Shown piece after piece: positions 1-11,696 of a stretch of 64,000 nt of DNA (position 1 is the first letter of the stretch; each line of letters begins with the position of its first letter). Origin of the DNA: Strigamia acuminata (taxonomy: Eukaryota > Arthropoda > Chilopoda > Geophilomorpha > Linotaeniidae); contig OX442320.1 of NCBI GenBank assembly GCA_949358305.1, forward strand, positions 10,308,259-10,372,258, read 5' to 3'. The position numbers were made by a program, and so were the translations under genes. The notes beneath the pieces were generated by a model, which saw only the letters and a list, made by a program, of their open reading frames with translations, ran no database searches and was not told the origin of the DNA.

Positions 1-974
1 TTAAATGTTTTTTAAAATATTTATACGAGAATTTGTAATTTTTTTACACGAAATGTTTGTTTTCTTCCCGTTTTTCAAATTCCAGTCCAGTTTGGGCCAG
101 ATTTGATTTTGTGCATTTTTTGTTGTTATTTTTGTTATTGGTCGATTTAAATTGAGTTTAAAGTGAAGTTTGGGGTGGGTTCAAGCATAGGGGGTGCTGG
201 AATGAAATTGGGGGGTTGTATCATGGCCAAGGGGGTTAAAATTAGGGGTTAATAAACTGAGGAGAATTTTCTCTCTCAGTTTTCGACTTTAGTTGCGTTG
301 TTTTGCTGGTTAAACCTGTGTGCAGTCTGGTTGGGCTAATGTATGGGTGTTTTTAGTGCTGGAAATCATTTGATTTGATTTTTTTATTACCAGAAGTCGT
401 TTGCAACAGCTGGTGCTCGAAATATGTTGAAAAGTTTGCGAATTTTTTAAAAAATTTGGAGAAAAAATATTTTTTTCAAAGTAAATTGAACATTAATCAC
501 ATTGAACAGCTAGTTAAATAGAAGGGCTACTGGTTTCCACTTTGTCTCAGCAGGGTTCCATCAAGCAACACAAGAAGAATTGTGATCATTTCAATTTGCA
601 AACTCAAGGTGATGTGTTGAATTGGCCACAGAGGGCTCCATTTTGGGTTTGAAAGGCATTTTTATTTCGTTTTTTCGTGCTAAATTAATGTTGCGGTGAT
701 AAATCTTGTGTCAATTGTGTGTGAATAACACATTTTGATAAGATCTAGTAGCGTTAAAGTTTTGCACAATAAAAATTGTATGGAATCAACTTGGGCATGA
801 AATTCAAGTGTGAAAAGGATCAGCACTCGCCCCGCGCCTTCGCCTTGATCGCGTGATATTTGACTATAAAACTTGACTCAACCGAGCTCATCACTCCTCT
901 CACACACGTCCGTGCACGTACGTGTCTTGTGATGATGTCGATCTGCTATTACTTTATATTACAACGCGATTTTA

Positions 975-1485
975 CTCAGCATTCGACGTTTAGACTGCGA
1001 TGTTTGATGTTTTAACAGTCCTGCAACTATCTGTCAACGTTTGCACACGTAAGCGAGTAGAAATTATCACCGATTAAAAAATAAAATAATAAATAATAAT
1101 AATATAATGTTTATTACTCAACTCAAAAATTGAGGGGGTGCCTCTCAACAGCGATAAGCCTACAAGGAGGATAAATTGCAATATTCGACGTTTAAACGGA
1201 GATGTTCGACGTTTAAACGGTATACGCTGACAGCATGGCCACGATTCAATATTCCAAAAATTAAAATAACAATTTTAGTTTAAGTGTATTTTAAGTTTTA
1301 ACATGGGGTTTAAACAGGAAATGATGTCATTTTTGGTTTAAAATTGAAGTAAAACACAAAATATTTTAGTTTTTGAATGCAGTTACTGAAATTAAATTTG
1401 TTTAAACTGCAATGTTCGATGTTTACGATTAGTTTTGTATTGATCGTGAATTTGTATGGGGAATGAATAAATATTCGGTGTTTAA
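975..1485 (+). repeat. Scattered TTCGACGTTTAAACGG-like motif, five copies
   Basis: Related 14-17-bp copies near 980, 1186, 1205, 1409 and 1466 (ATTCGACGTTTAGACTG, ATTCGACGTTTAAACGG, GTTCGACGTTTAAACGG, GTTCGATGTTTACG, ATTCGGTGTTTAAATGG). They are separated by unrelated DNA, so this is not a simple tandem array. Function unknown. Confidence 0.6.
1262..1388 (+). mobile_element. MITE-like dispersed repeat, copy 1
   Basis: About 125 bp closely matching 62328-62456: both contain TTTAAACAGGAAATGATGTC and end in TTTTTGAAYGCAGTTA. The copy at 62 kb keeps CTGCATTCAAAAA at its left end, the inverse of its right end, so the family is probably a short inverted-repeat element. Here the left end is eroded. 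Confidence 0.7.
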
Positions 1486-2342
1486 ATGGTGAAAAAAGTT
1501 AATTTAATTGGAATTAACATTGGAATTAACATTGGAATTAACATTGAGGTGTGCAAGCGTTTGGTGTGGGGGGTTTTAAGGGTATTTTAGAGGTTCATGG
1601 GCGTTATTTGGTATTTTAGACATTTTTCATGCGAGGGAAATGTTTTGCTTGTTTCCTTTTCGCATTTTTTTTGTTGTTTATTTGCTGATATATTTGACAT
1701 ATTGTCAAACTTATCCAAGATATAGTGTTATGTTTCTGCTTTAATACTTGCTACACTCATAATTTTCCGAGCTGGGGCGGTGAACTACTTGACCCCAGGG
1801 CTCCCTGTCAAGCACCAGGTCACGCCCACCCGCCATCTTGAAGGCGAAATCTACTCAAGAATCTATAGTACCTAAGAAGGAGAATTTTTCATGCCACATG
1901 GGACATTCAGTATTTTCAAATATTGATTTTCTTAAAATAAAAGAAATATTTTTTTTTTTTAAATATTTTTTTGAATTTGTTTGTTATAATAACAAAGATA
2001 ATGGGAATTACTGACCTTATTTTGTTTTATATTTTTTTAGGGGGGAAAAATGGAAACAAAAAAGTAGCACATAATGATAATTAACATGAAATGAATTTTT
2101 TATTTTATATTTATTTTTTTTATTTATTTTTTTAAAATTTTTTATTTATAAAATTAGATGAATGATTAAAAATATATTTTTGGTACTTTTTTTTAAGTAA
2201 TTGTATATTTAATTTTAATTTTTGGCGATTTATGGCGATTTTTTTGTGAGTTGACGGTGGCAATATTTCTATGCGGGCGAAGGCCGACTCGATGCGGCAG
2301 GATGATTCGAGCTCCATCGACTGTTTTAAATGGAGTTGACGG

Positions 2343-2709
2343 CAGGGGCGGACAAATAAGACAAATGTCTAGCGTATCTCAAAAAATCCAATTTTAGGCC
2401 AAAAAATGATTATTAGACCAAAGAATATTCAATTTTAGGCCAGAAAATATTCAATTTTAAGCCAACAAATCCAATTTTAGGCCGATAAAATCCATTTTTA
2501 AGCCGAAAAATTCAATTTTAAGCCAAAAAAATTCAATTTTAAGCTTAAAATTCTATTTTAGGCCGAAAAAATCCAATTTTAGGAGAAAAAATTAATTATT
2601 AGATTAAATAAATCAACTTTAGACGAAAAAGTAATAACATAGGTTTAATTTATGCTACAAGGGGTCCAAAAATTGGTCTAGGGCCCCAAAAAAGCTTAAA
2701 TTGGCCCTG
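2343..2709 (+). mobile_element. hAT-like element with internal 20-bp-type tandem repeats
   Basis: Begins CAGGGGCGGACAAATAAG and ends GGCCCTG. The inside is a degenerate array of CAATTTTAGGCCAAAAAAT-like units. The right end (GGTTTAATTTATGCTACAAG...TCTAGGGCCCCAAAA) matches the element at 45050-45433. The CAGGGGCGG terminus is typical of non-autonomous hAT elements. Confidence 0.65.
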
Positions 2710-2879
2710 CTGACATTGTTTGCGTTTTCCAATGTTAACTCAGACTGCAAGTTGTGTTTTTTCAAAAAGATGTTTATCGACAAATATTTTTCTTCGTGTC
2801 ATTTTGAGTTATTGCATTTTAAACATACGGTAATTATTTTACGATATAATAATACCGTGGCATTAAGCAGGTTTAAATT

Positions 2880-3050
2880 TGCGACTTCCGGTTTGATGTT
2901 TATCTTATTACGTTCGAGAATTGATGGAGAAAACGTCGTAATTGGGCAGAATAAAAACACGATGTGAAATTTGCATAAATTGAGGAGGCCGGCGCAAAAA
3001 ATAAGGTGCTGGAACTGTGCACTTCCGGTTTTGTGTTGTTGCAGTCGGCC
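2880..3050 (+). promoter_or_regulatory. Possible TATA-less promoter with paired ETS sites
   Basis: Two ACTTCCGGTT sites 137 bp apart in the same orientation, followed by GGCCATGATGGC (YY1-like) over the possible start codon. Frames on the minus strand here (2900-3192) have no recognisable product. Confidence 0.3.
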
Positions 3051-3087
3051 ATGATGGCAGTTGTTTGTCCGCGGTGTCTAATTGCAG
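3051..3087 (+). CDS. Possible 12-codon first exon behind two ETS-type sites
   Basis: ATGATGGCAGTTGTTTGTCC opens 12 codons (MMAVVCPRCLIA plus one base) followed by the strong donor GCAG|GTAAGA at 3088. Two copies of ACTTCCGGTT, an ETS-family site typical of housekeeping promoters, lie upstream at 2884-2893 and 3021-3030. The second is only about 20 bp from the ATG. No downstream exon in phase 1 was identified, so the gene, if real, may continue far away. It could equally be a chance donor after a chance ATG. Confidence 0.22.
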
Positions 3088-3099
3088 GTAAGACAGGTG

Positions 3100-5610
3100 A
3101 TGCCAATTACAGATAATTTTACAGGCGTCAGGTAGTCGGGACGCTACATACCTGGAACATCCGAGCTCGTCTGTGATTGGTCCATTTTTCAATCAGCTCG
3201 TTGCTATTAGCAACCTGCTCATGTGGCAGCCAAATCTCATGCACGCTCGAAAATTCCATCTATTTTAGCGATTGGAGGTGGGAATTTTATTTTTTTGCAT
3301 TTGTTTGATGGTTTTGTTGGGATTTTGGTATAATCTGATTTACATAATTTTGTTTTTTAAAATAATTTAAAATTTAAAAAAAAGATTTTTTTTTTGAATG
3401 GGAAAATAATCGACGGTCGGTCGTGTTTTCCTGCCGTGTTTGGTTGACTTGATGCGGCCGGCGGTTGATGAAATTTCCGTCGATTTGAAAAAATCTAAAA
3501 TACTGAAGAAAAAAATTGAGAATATAGAATTTTTGATTATTTTTATATTTAAAATACATTTAAAATTTTAATTTTGATATTTCTCACTTGATTTAATCTA
3601 ATTTTTTGTTTTGAATTATAAATAAAACGGTTTTTCTTTCAATTTTTGATTAAAACATGAAAATTCCACTATTTGGGTCGAATTTTTGGATTATTTTTAT
3701 ATTTTAGAACATTTACTATTAAAATTTTGGAATTTCTCATTTCATTTGGTCTAATTTTTCATTTTAAATTAAAAAAAAACGTTTTTTCCATTTAATTTTT
3801 GATTAAACATGAAAATTTGGCCATTCAAATTGTGTTTTGCTCGCAAAAGATGGCGTCTTTTGTGGTAAATCGAGTGCAAATTAGAAGTAGCGGTTGGTGT
3901 GTAGACATGTGAGTGGTAATGTATCCACAGCACTCGGCAGGGTGCCATGAACGACTCTCTTTCTTCTTCGCCGTGTGTCGTCCAAGTTGTTGTACTATCA
4001 GCAGGGAGCGCGTGTGCGCTTTTCTTCCTGCCATGGAACCTCAACTTCCCTCTTCTGGATGACTCATTTGCATTTATGTCCTCCCCCGCAGCGAGCTCAA
4101 CGGGTTAGACTACGCTTTTCTTTTTAAATTTACAAATGGAACCGAATTAAAATGATTTTTCGGTGATGAGAAATTTTCCCCCCACGTCGACGGGAGTTTC
4201 GGATTTCATGCCGCGAAATGACGGCTTGCTGCCGCAGCCGAATTTCAATTTTTCCGGCCAAAAATTAAATCGCAAATTTTTATTTTTATTTTAAATTTTT
4301 ATTATTTTATACGTTAGAAACGGTGTATATAAATATTTTCAATCGTTTTAAGTGTAAATGAGTTGGAATTTATGCAGTTTTAATGCTAAAACGAGTTAAA
4401 ATCGATGTAAAAGCGAAGAAATGTGGTTGGAAAAATGTAAAAAATAGAGAAAATTATTTTATTTGATATTTTAATCGATTTGTGGGAGTTCGATATTTGT
4501 AATACGAATCGGGGAATAATTTGTTATGAGGAGTAATATGATCAAGTAGGCCTATCCGTTAAGCCTAGAGTGTGTAATTTGCCACGTTGGCAAATTTGTT
4601 TGATCGCTCTTGAATGAATATCATTGCGGATATAATAACTAGTTATAAAATTAATAGTAGTGATTGGCAAGTTATTTATGTTACGAGCATACGAGGCGTT
4701 TGCAAAATCCATGCCTCTAATATCAATTTAAATACCTGATCATTTGCAAACATGGTATCAATCAATTTGCACAGTGGGAAAAAAATTGATATAAATTTGC
4801 TCATTTCAGCTCCGAATTTGGAGTGATTTCTGTTTGCGAGTTGGCTTGGGAATTGGCTTAGAAGAATGTCGATTTTTCATGAATTTCCGATAAAAATCTC
4901 TCAATTTGGGCGAAAATTGAAGGAATATTTTTTAATTTGTCATTGTAATTTGTGAATTTGGCCTACAAATGGAAATTTTTCGTGAAAAATTAGTAAATTA
5001 GGTGCAAATTGAAGCAGTATTTGTTAAATTTCTTGTTAAATTTGAGAATTTGATCTAAAAAATGGACATTTTTAATGAAAAATCATTAAATTAGATAAAA
5101 ACTGAACCAATATTTATTACATTTCTAATTTAATTTGAGAATTTTGCCTAAAATATTGCATTTTTTCATGAAAAATTACTAAATTTTTTATAAATTTTTC
5201 ACTACAATTTGAGAATTCAGCCTGGAAATATGAAATCACAAAGTGCAGAACCTCCAAAATCTAAGCAAAAATATAAAACTCGATTTTCAAATTGGTACTG
5301 CTTGAAAATCAAGTAAAATTAAGCAAATTCAACACTATGGAGCCAAGAGTGAAGAAACCGCACTTGATAATTGATCAAATTTTGCGTTTTTCTGCTCCAT
5401 AAATTCAACTCAGCCCCTTGAAAATGGATCCGGCAAAAGAATCCAACTGCCGCATGACCAATTGTAAATGGACGTCATAAATCTCAACTCTAGTCATGTG
5501 ATTTATTACCGCTGCATGCCAAATATGTTTTAATCGCCAACACCCAAATCAGCTTGCCCGGCTCCATTTCTTATTTATTACAACGTCGAAACATTAAAAT
5601 CCAACCATTC
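3100..5610. other. AT-rich non-coding DNA with phased A/T tracts
   Basis: No gene seen. From about 4780 to 5260 AAATTT/AAAAATT-type tracts recur at roughly 10-bp steps in imperfect, diverged repeats, resembling the tandem arrays elsewhere. Minus-strand frames at 3769-4044 have no domain. Confidence 0.5.
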
Positions 5611-5617
5611 CTACATT

Positions 5618-5620
5618 CAT

Positions 5621-5651
<31 letters not shown>

Positions 5652-5652
5652 T
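5618..5652. repeat. (TTTA)n microsatellite
   Basis: About nine TTTA units. The 174-codon frame across it (5554-6078) is an artefact of simple and tandem repeats. Confidence 0.95.
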
Positions 5653-6028
5653 GAAATCGAGGACTCTTCAACCTTGAGTTTTCGGTGTTTTGACGTTCAC
5701 CTCGGGTTAGGGCTAGGGCCGAGTTTTAGGCCTAACCACGTTTTCTTTCCCTGGCTGCTAATTACAGGGTTGTTGTCTTGCGACGGTTTTATCCCATTCC
5801 TATACCCCCACAAATCTGCTGAGGTCGTGGATGAAAAACGACTTGGGTTTCGAAAAAAAATAAAGAAAAGTTGGGGGTCAACAGGTTTAAGTTTAGGGGA
5901 GGGAGTTGAAGTAAGCGATAATTCCTTGATTGGATTACTCCGCCTTCCGCGATCAGGTTTAACCTGGATTAACTTCAACATAAGACGAAAAATTCGTGCG
6001 ACAGTGTCGAAAAAATCAAACGAAATGA

Positions 6029-6450
6029 CAAAATGGGTGCAAAATAGGTCTAAATTGATGGAAATGTTTGCAAAATAGGTCTAAATAGATGGAAATAGGT
6101 GCAAAATAGGTCTAAATTGATGAAAATAAGTGTAAAATAGGTCTAAATTGATGAAAATAAGTGTAAAATATGTCTAAATTGATGGAACCAGTTGTAAATT
6201 ATGTCTAAACAGAAGGAAATAGGTGTAAATTATGTCTAAGTAGATGAAAATATGTCTAAAATATGTTTAAATAGATAGAAATAGGTGAAAAATAGGTCTA
6301 AATTGATGGAAATAGGTGAAAAACAGGTCTAAATTGATGGAAATAGGTGAAAATAGGTCTAAATTGATGGAAAAAAAGTGAAAATTATGTCTAAATAGAA
6401 CGAAATACATGAAATTAGGTCTAAATTGATGGAAATTAGTGCAAAGTAGG
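6029..6450 (+). repeat. 31-bp minisatellite (TAGGTCTAAATTGATGGAAA family)
   Basis: About 13 diverged units. The marker TAGGTC / TATGTC recurs at 6045, 6076, 6107, 6138 and 6169, exactly 31 bp apart. A tracts and AAATT tracts alternate about every 10 bp within a unit. Confidence 0.9.
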
Positions 6451-6499
6451 CAAAATTTTATGAAATTAGACCTATAAGCTTTAATTATATTCGTGCAAA

Positions 6500-8454
6500 T
6501 TGTGGTTTTCACTGTGGTAAAATGAGGAAAATTGAATTAGAATGCGTAAAATTTGGTATTTTTGTGTTTAAATCATTAAAATACACGAGATTTTGTTTGG
6601 TTTTTGAGTTTGGTTTTTCTAATGGCGCCGTCCCCCCGGTTTTCGGTTTTGGTTCCTCCAGTCGTTAGTAAAACTATTGATTAAGGAGTTGTTGTACCAT
6701 TGGCCGACCAACGCTGTTATTATGACGTCGAAAATACTCCCCAATTATGTTGGGGAGACGGCGGAGAAAAGAATAAAACTCAGTTTGTACTTTTAGTTTG
6801 GTTTATTCAGTTTTGAGGCTGATGCCACTTTTGGAATATCCACACTAGAAACATTCAATTCAGTTCGATCCAAGCACACTAGCTGCCAACACTCGAGTTT
6901 GTAACGTAGATTTGGCAAAGAAAAGTTGGAAAAACACATTTGATTTGGGCTCTTGATATGATCTTAATGTTGCTACAAAATGATAGGTGTAAGTTGGTGT
7001 TATTCTCTTTTGTAATTTGAGTGGTTTGAGGTGTCTTTGGCGTGAAGAGGCCATTTTGGTGTGCTTATTTTGAGCAACGAATCACAAGTAAGTTTTCTTT
7101 TTATTGTTCTTTATCCTTCGGAGTCGAGGAAGAAACATCGAAAGACCTTGGCATGGAAAGGCCGTGTAGAAACTAGTGCTCTGTGTCTCTAAATATTGTC
7201 AACTTGTAGGTATGGGGTAAGTATGATTCAAACGAGGTGATTTTGGCTTAAAACGGTGAGGAAAAAGCAACAGATTCGATGGTTTTCGTGCGAATTAAGC
7301 GCGGAATTGATAAATTGTTAAATTTTCACTTTGCGCTGATAATTTTTTCTTGAATGCAAGCAGAAATATCACAGAAAGACTACGATAACTATTTCACTAT
7401 TTGAATCATGTATTTGGCTTTATTTGATGTATATGAATCGACCTGTTTACTCATCAATGTAAAAGTTCATCAAATTTATTTATCCATAACTTTTGAACTC
7501 ATGGAGTAGTAAACGTATACTCGGAACGTTTTAGCGCAGTTTGTTAGCGAAAGTTTGTTCGACAACTGCAAATCTGTTCCGACAGGCTCAATATTTTGCG
7601 CAGTTTCGTTAGGACTAGTGGAAGTTTGTCGTACGAAAACGAGCGAATGTGTTGGTAATAATTTTAGCACCGCAAACCATAAATATTACATCTCAATACT
7701 TAAGTTTCCATCGGCCGCCTTATGGGCGTTTTGCGCAAGCGTAATAGCTGTTATGAATCGGGCCGGTATTATTTTGCGTGTAATAAGATTAATTGATATT
7801 TATTTACGGTTTGGAAGTTGGAACGGGGCGGAAATCCGATCGGTTTCGCTATAAAACTCAATTCAAAGTGAATATAGACATTTTCAATTTTTGTTAAAAA
7901 AAAAAAAAATTTAAAATTATAAAAGTTTTTACTTTTTCTTTCTTTGTTCAAAATGTAAACGAATGCGGATATTAAGTTGATTTATCAGCCTTAATCAGCA
8001 TTCCAAGCGCAGGCCTTGAAGTGTATAAACGTTCAACAAGGCCCGGCCCGTTTTGGTGAAATTTTTCTCAGATTGAAAGGCCTTGGAGATGCAACGAGGG
8101 ATTATCTTAACGAATTTTTTGACAGGAAATTTCAAACATTTGACGGTTTGGGAGGGGAAAGAGAAGCCCAACAACACACCTCTTGCATTTAGGGGTTAAA
8201 CGTTGGGGTAAAAAGAGGTTTTTTCCTCACTTTAATCTCGTAGGTGTGTTTGATAGGCAGCTTTCGAGCGAACCATATCAGACTTTACGCCAGCTATACT
8301 TTTCGCTCCTTAAAAAAACTCCCGATAACGAAACAGGCAACGTCTGCTACCAGAAGAAAATAACACCCAAGATATGCGCATGATAATAATAAGCTAGGCT
8401 AGCCTACCTTAATGCGTTTTTCCTCTCTGTATTTACTCCATTGGAGTGTTTGAA
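6500..8454. other. Non-coding, nothing recognised
   Basis: No exon chain or repeat family identified. 7680-7860 is GC-richer and ends in a run of homeodomain-like AT cores (TAATAAGATTAATTGATATT), so it could be regulatory. The frame at 7555-7854 lacks any domain. Confidence 0.4.
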
Positions 8455-8479
8455 ATTAAATAAATAAATAAATAAATAA
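8455..8479. repeat. (TAAA)n microsatellite
   Basis: About six AAAT units following GTTTGAAAT. Confidence 0.9.
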
Positions 8480-8502
8480 GGCTAGCATGTGCTGTCGATA
8501 CA

Positions 8503-9115
8503 CCACGTTCACACTAGAGAGTTCGGCTAGCTTAACTTGGAAGTTTATGTTTATAAACGTAGCGCGAACACGCCTGAAGATGTGTGGGAACAGCCGAAAG
8601 GCCATTGGAAAGACTAGCGTATTTTAATTGTCATTTAAATTCTTTTTAATAAAACGCTAAAGCCAGGCACGTGTGAAATAGAAGTTTTAAATACAAACTA
8701 GCTCGTTCTAAGCTAGCTTATCAGTTTTGAAACTATATGAAGCTATAGGGCAGCGGTCGGCAACAGGCGGACCACAATCCGGATACGGACCGCAGAAGGT
8801 TGAAATTTGGACCGTGGTGACGTTTTAGCAACGTTTTCCCCTCGGTTTCTTTGGTTTTTTTCTTGTTTTTCCTGTTTTTTTCCTGTTTTTTAGGTTTTAT
8901 TGGTATTTTTTGGCTTATGTGTGTTTATTGGGGGGGTTTATTTGGTTTTTAAGTGTTTTTTTCCGTTTTCTTAGGTTTTTAGTAAGGTTTTTAAATGTTT
9001 CTTTTCTGGACCTCGATAAAAAATTTCAATAGTATCCGGACCCCACTTAAAATTACTTGCCGACCCCTGCTATAGGGTAGCTTAAATGTTGTCTAGTCGG
9101 TGTAGTGCGAATGTG
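8503..9115. mobile_element. TIR element (CCACRTTCRCACTA ends) hosting a nested hAT MITE
   Basis: Left end CCACGTTCACACTAGAGAG and right end TAGTGCGAATGTGG are inverse copies. CTAGCTTA-like motifs follow at both ends. Without the nested 319-bp hAT element and its duplication the element is about 290 bp and non-coding. Related termini (TGTTCGCACC/GGTGCGAACA) occur at 50273-50340 and 56045-56583. Confidence 0.6.
8751..9069. mobile_element. Complete hAT-type MITE with perfect 8-bp target duplication
   Basis: Starts CAGCGGTCGGCAA and ends TTGCCGACCCCTG, the CAGNGGTCGGCAA terminus known from hAT elements. It is flanked by the 8-bp duplication CTATAGGG (8743-8750 and 9070-9077). 319 bp, T-rich interior, no transposase. 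Removing it and one duplication restores GAAGCTATAGGGTAGCTTAA. Confidence 0.93.
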
Positions 9116-9119
9116 GTAT

Positions 9120-10240
9120 TATCGGCATAGTTGCGCCAATAGACGATCAACCGACAGTGTGCAGGGAATTGCGGAAAGCGATCTGGGCTAGTGTTGGCGG
9201 TTATCGAGTTCATACAACTGGCTTTGAACTGTCTGGTTTAAACTAGATAAATTTGGGCTAGGTGGGTTTGCTTATTTGGAGGCATTTTGGACCAAAACGT
9301 TTTGTTTGATTTTTGGGTTCGATCGATTGAATGGATTGAATTGAGGTCGCAAAATGGACAAGGTTCATTGAATTGAAGCTCTAAGCTTCTGGTGTATATC
9401 GGAAAAGGAATAACAAAAGTGCAATTCGATTAATCTTATGCCCACTCCCATAACGGCGGAGCGAATTCATTCTTCACGCATGCGTTGTCTACACATTTTA
9501 TTTTATTTTATTTTATTTTCGGGGGGTGAGTTTTCCTGAATTAATTTGATGTTTTTCCGTTTTTTTTTGTATGTGCTTTTTTTGGTGTAATTGGTCGGAT
9601 AAATTATTTTTTTATCTGTTTTTTATTGGATAGAAAATTCAAAAATATTACATTTATAACACGTTATTATGTGTGTTGAGGTTTGGTGACCTTTTATCGA
9701 TTTTCTTATCGCTTTATCTTTTGAGGAGAAAAACATGAATTAGAAAGATTGCTTTTTTTAATTTCAAACAATTTAATGTAAAATAAACAGCGAGGGAATA
9801 AGTGCGTTCAAAATGTCTGCCTTTTTGCTGTTTTTAGGGTTTCTATCAACGTTTACAACTTATTATAAACCCGAACAGAAACCACAGCTGGAGTTGTTGT
9901 TGAAGTCGTTTTTTCCTGCTTTTAGTTTCCACTACCAAATTCAAAATGGTTGCCTAGAAGCCTCTACATGATGTAAAAGCTTCCAACTGCTGTAAAACTT
10001 AGTGAAAGCTTAAATTATATTTTAACAAGGTCGTTTTAGTTGTTTTTGAATTCTGTTTTTGCTGTTTATGGAAACAAAGAGTAGGTGAAACTATCCTGCT
10101 TCGTATTTTAGGCTTAAATGGCGTTTTTGCAGATGCAAAGGACCGAACACTCCATGCAGGATGCTAAAAATCTACCTCGTGTATAAAAATATGTTTGAGT
10201 TGTTCAGCCGGAATAAGTTTTCTACCCACACGGTTCAAAA
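9120..10240. other. Non-coding, only dispersed repeat fragments
   Basis: Holds an (ATTTT)n run at about 9497-9520 and a block near 9935-9960 (ACCAAATTCAAAATGG) shared with 20430-20448. No gene seen. Confidence 0.4.
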
Positions 10241-10244
10241 ATAC

Positions 10245-10500
10245 ATTGAAATTATATTGCAGTGGGTTTGACAAGAATGCATTTTGTAATACTCGTACAT
10301 TGGTTTGCGAATGGTAATACATTTTGTAAAACATTTTATGAAACGCATTCCCAATAATATTATTTGTCAAATACGAATGCATTTTGAAAATGCATTATGA
10401 AATGCATTATTTAATCTACAAATAATATACACTTAACGAAATGCTATACATTTTGGAATGCATTAAGTGAAAAAAATATATTGTAAAAAATATATTTTTG
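10245..10500 (-). repeat. AATGCATTTT-rich dispersed repeat
   Basis: Many palindromic AATGCATT cores. 10437-10500 is the reverse complement of 20212-20282 (AATGCATTCCAGAATGTACAG against CTATACATTTTGGAATGCATT), showing a dispersed element with two copies here in opposite orientation. Confidence 0.65.
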
Positions 10501-10786
10501 CGCAAAACGGGCATGTCCACATGATCAATTTTGCAGAAAATTAAAAATTGGGATATTCACTTAATTCTAGGAAAGCGTAAAGTGTGAAAACGTAGTAGTA
10601 GAAACACGGACAATTGATTACCTATAAAAAGCAGCGGGTTTCTACACGTTTTCACCGGCTAAAAGAACGCAGTGCTATTTTTTTTAACTTTCAACTATGT
10701 GGTTGCTAAATAAATGATAGACGGCACAAAATGCGTGACTTCTATTTGCTTTAGAAAAGCCACCATTTGCCTTCTTTTTTTTGCAA

Positions 10787-10787
10787 A

Positions 10788-10822
<35 letters not shown>

Positions 10823-10833
10823 ATAGATATAGG

Positions 10834-10876
<43 letters not shown>
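10787..10876. repeat. Compound microsatellite (AAAT)n-(TA)n
   Basis: About nine AAAT units, a short bridge (AGATATAGGCC), then about 20 TA steps. The minus-strand frame that crosses it is meaningless. Confidence 0.95.
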
Positions 10877-10879
<3 letters not shown>

Positions 10880-10883
<4 letters not shown>

Positions 10884-11696
10884 ATGAATGAATAATATTT
10901 GCTTTGTGCGAGTTGGATTTGTCGGGGGAGAAAAATGTGAAATAAAAGCGAGTAAATTTGGTAATAAATTTGTTGTGATTAGGCCCGAGCCGTGTTCCCT
11001 GGCATTATCAATCAGTGGGCGGAGTTGGCGGGACTGTGATCTGGCAGCACCACCTTCGTGGACTCTTATTACGGGCAAAGAGGCGTGGTTCGATTCATTT
11101 GTTGCGGAGGAGGCGCGCATCACCTCCGCTCGTTGCCGACTCAACATTTATATTTATTCGTTAACTTTGTTTTGATTGAGATGCGAATTGGGAAGGTTCG
11201 ATTTTTGTTTGATTTTTTTTTAATTGATTTATTTTATGACTGTCATGTTTGTCTAAGGCGTGGCCTTTTGATCTGCGGGGTTAATTTGATGTCGTTAATT
11301 GGTTACGAGTAATTTTGATTGATGGGCGAACGACATCTGGCGAGTGAATTGTGAGGAGCTTTGTTGTTGGAGTGGAAATGCGGGCTGGTTGCTGCAATTT
11401 CTTGATTACATTTTCCTAGGAAATATGAATTATTTAATGGTTTTGTTTGTTTGTGTATTGAACTCTTGTTTCCTCTGGTCTACACAACAATAGATTGGAA
11501 AGAAATACACGGCTGACGTATTTTTTTTCTTCTCATAAATTAGTTGTGGTCTACATCTCGGTGTTAATCAAACATTTTGGTGTTGTTATTATGCCTGTTG
11601 GAACAATGGCCGTAGATGATCATGTTTTGTCTTTGGGGTCACGACTAGGACACCAACGAATAAACGAATAGAAATTTATTCGTATGAAAAGAAAGA
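10880..11696. other. Non-coding, nothing recognised
   Basis: 10970-11150 is GC-richer (GGGCGGAGTTGGCGGGAC) with overlapping frames on both strands and no domain. A regulatory role is possible but unsupported. Confidence 0.35.

Noticed and set aside
5554-6078. 174-codon frame at 5.6 kb
   Set aside because: It crosses a (TTTA)n microsatellite and enters a 31-bp array; no domain.
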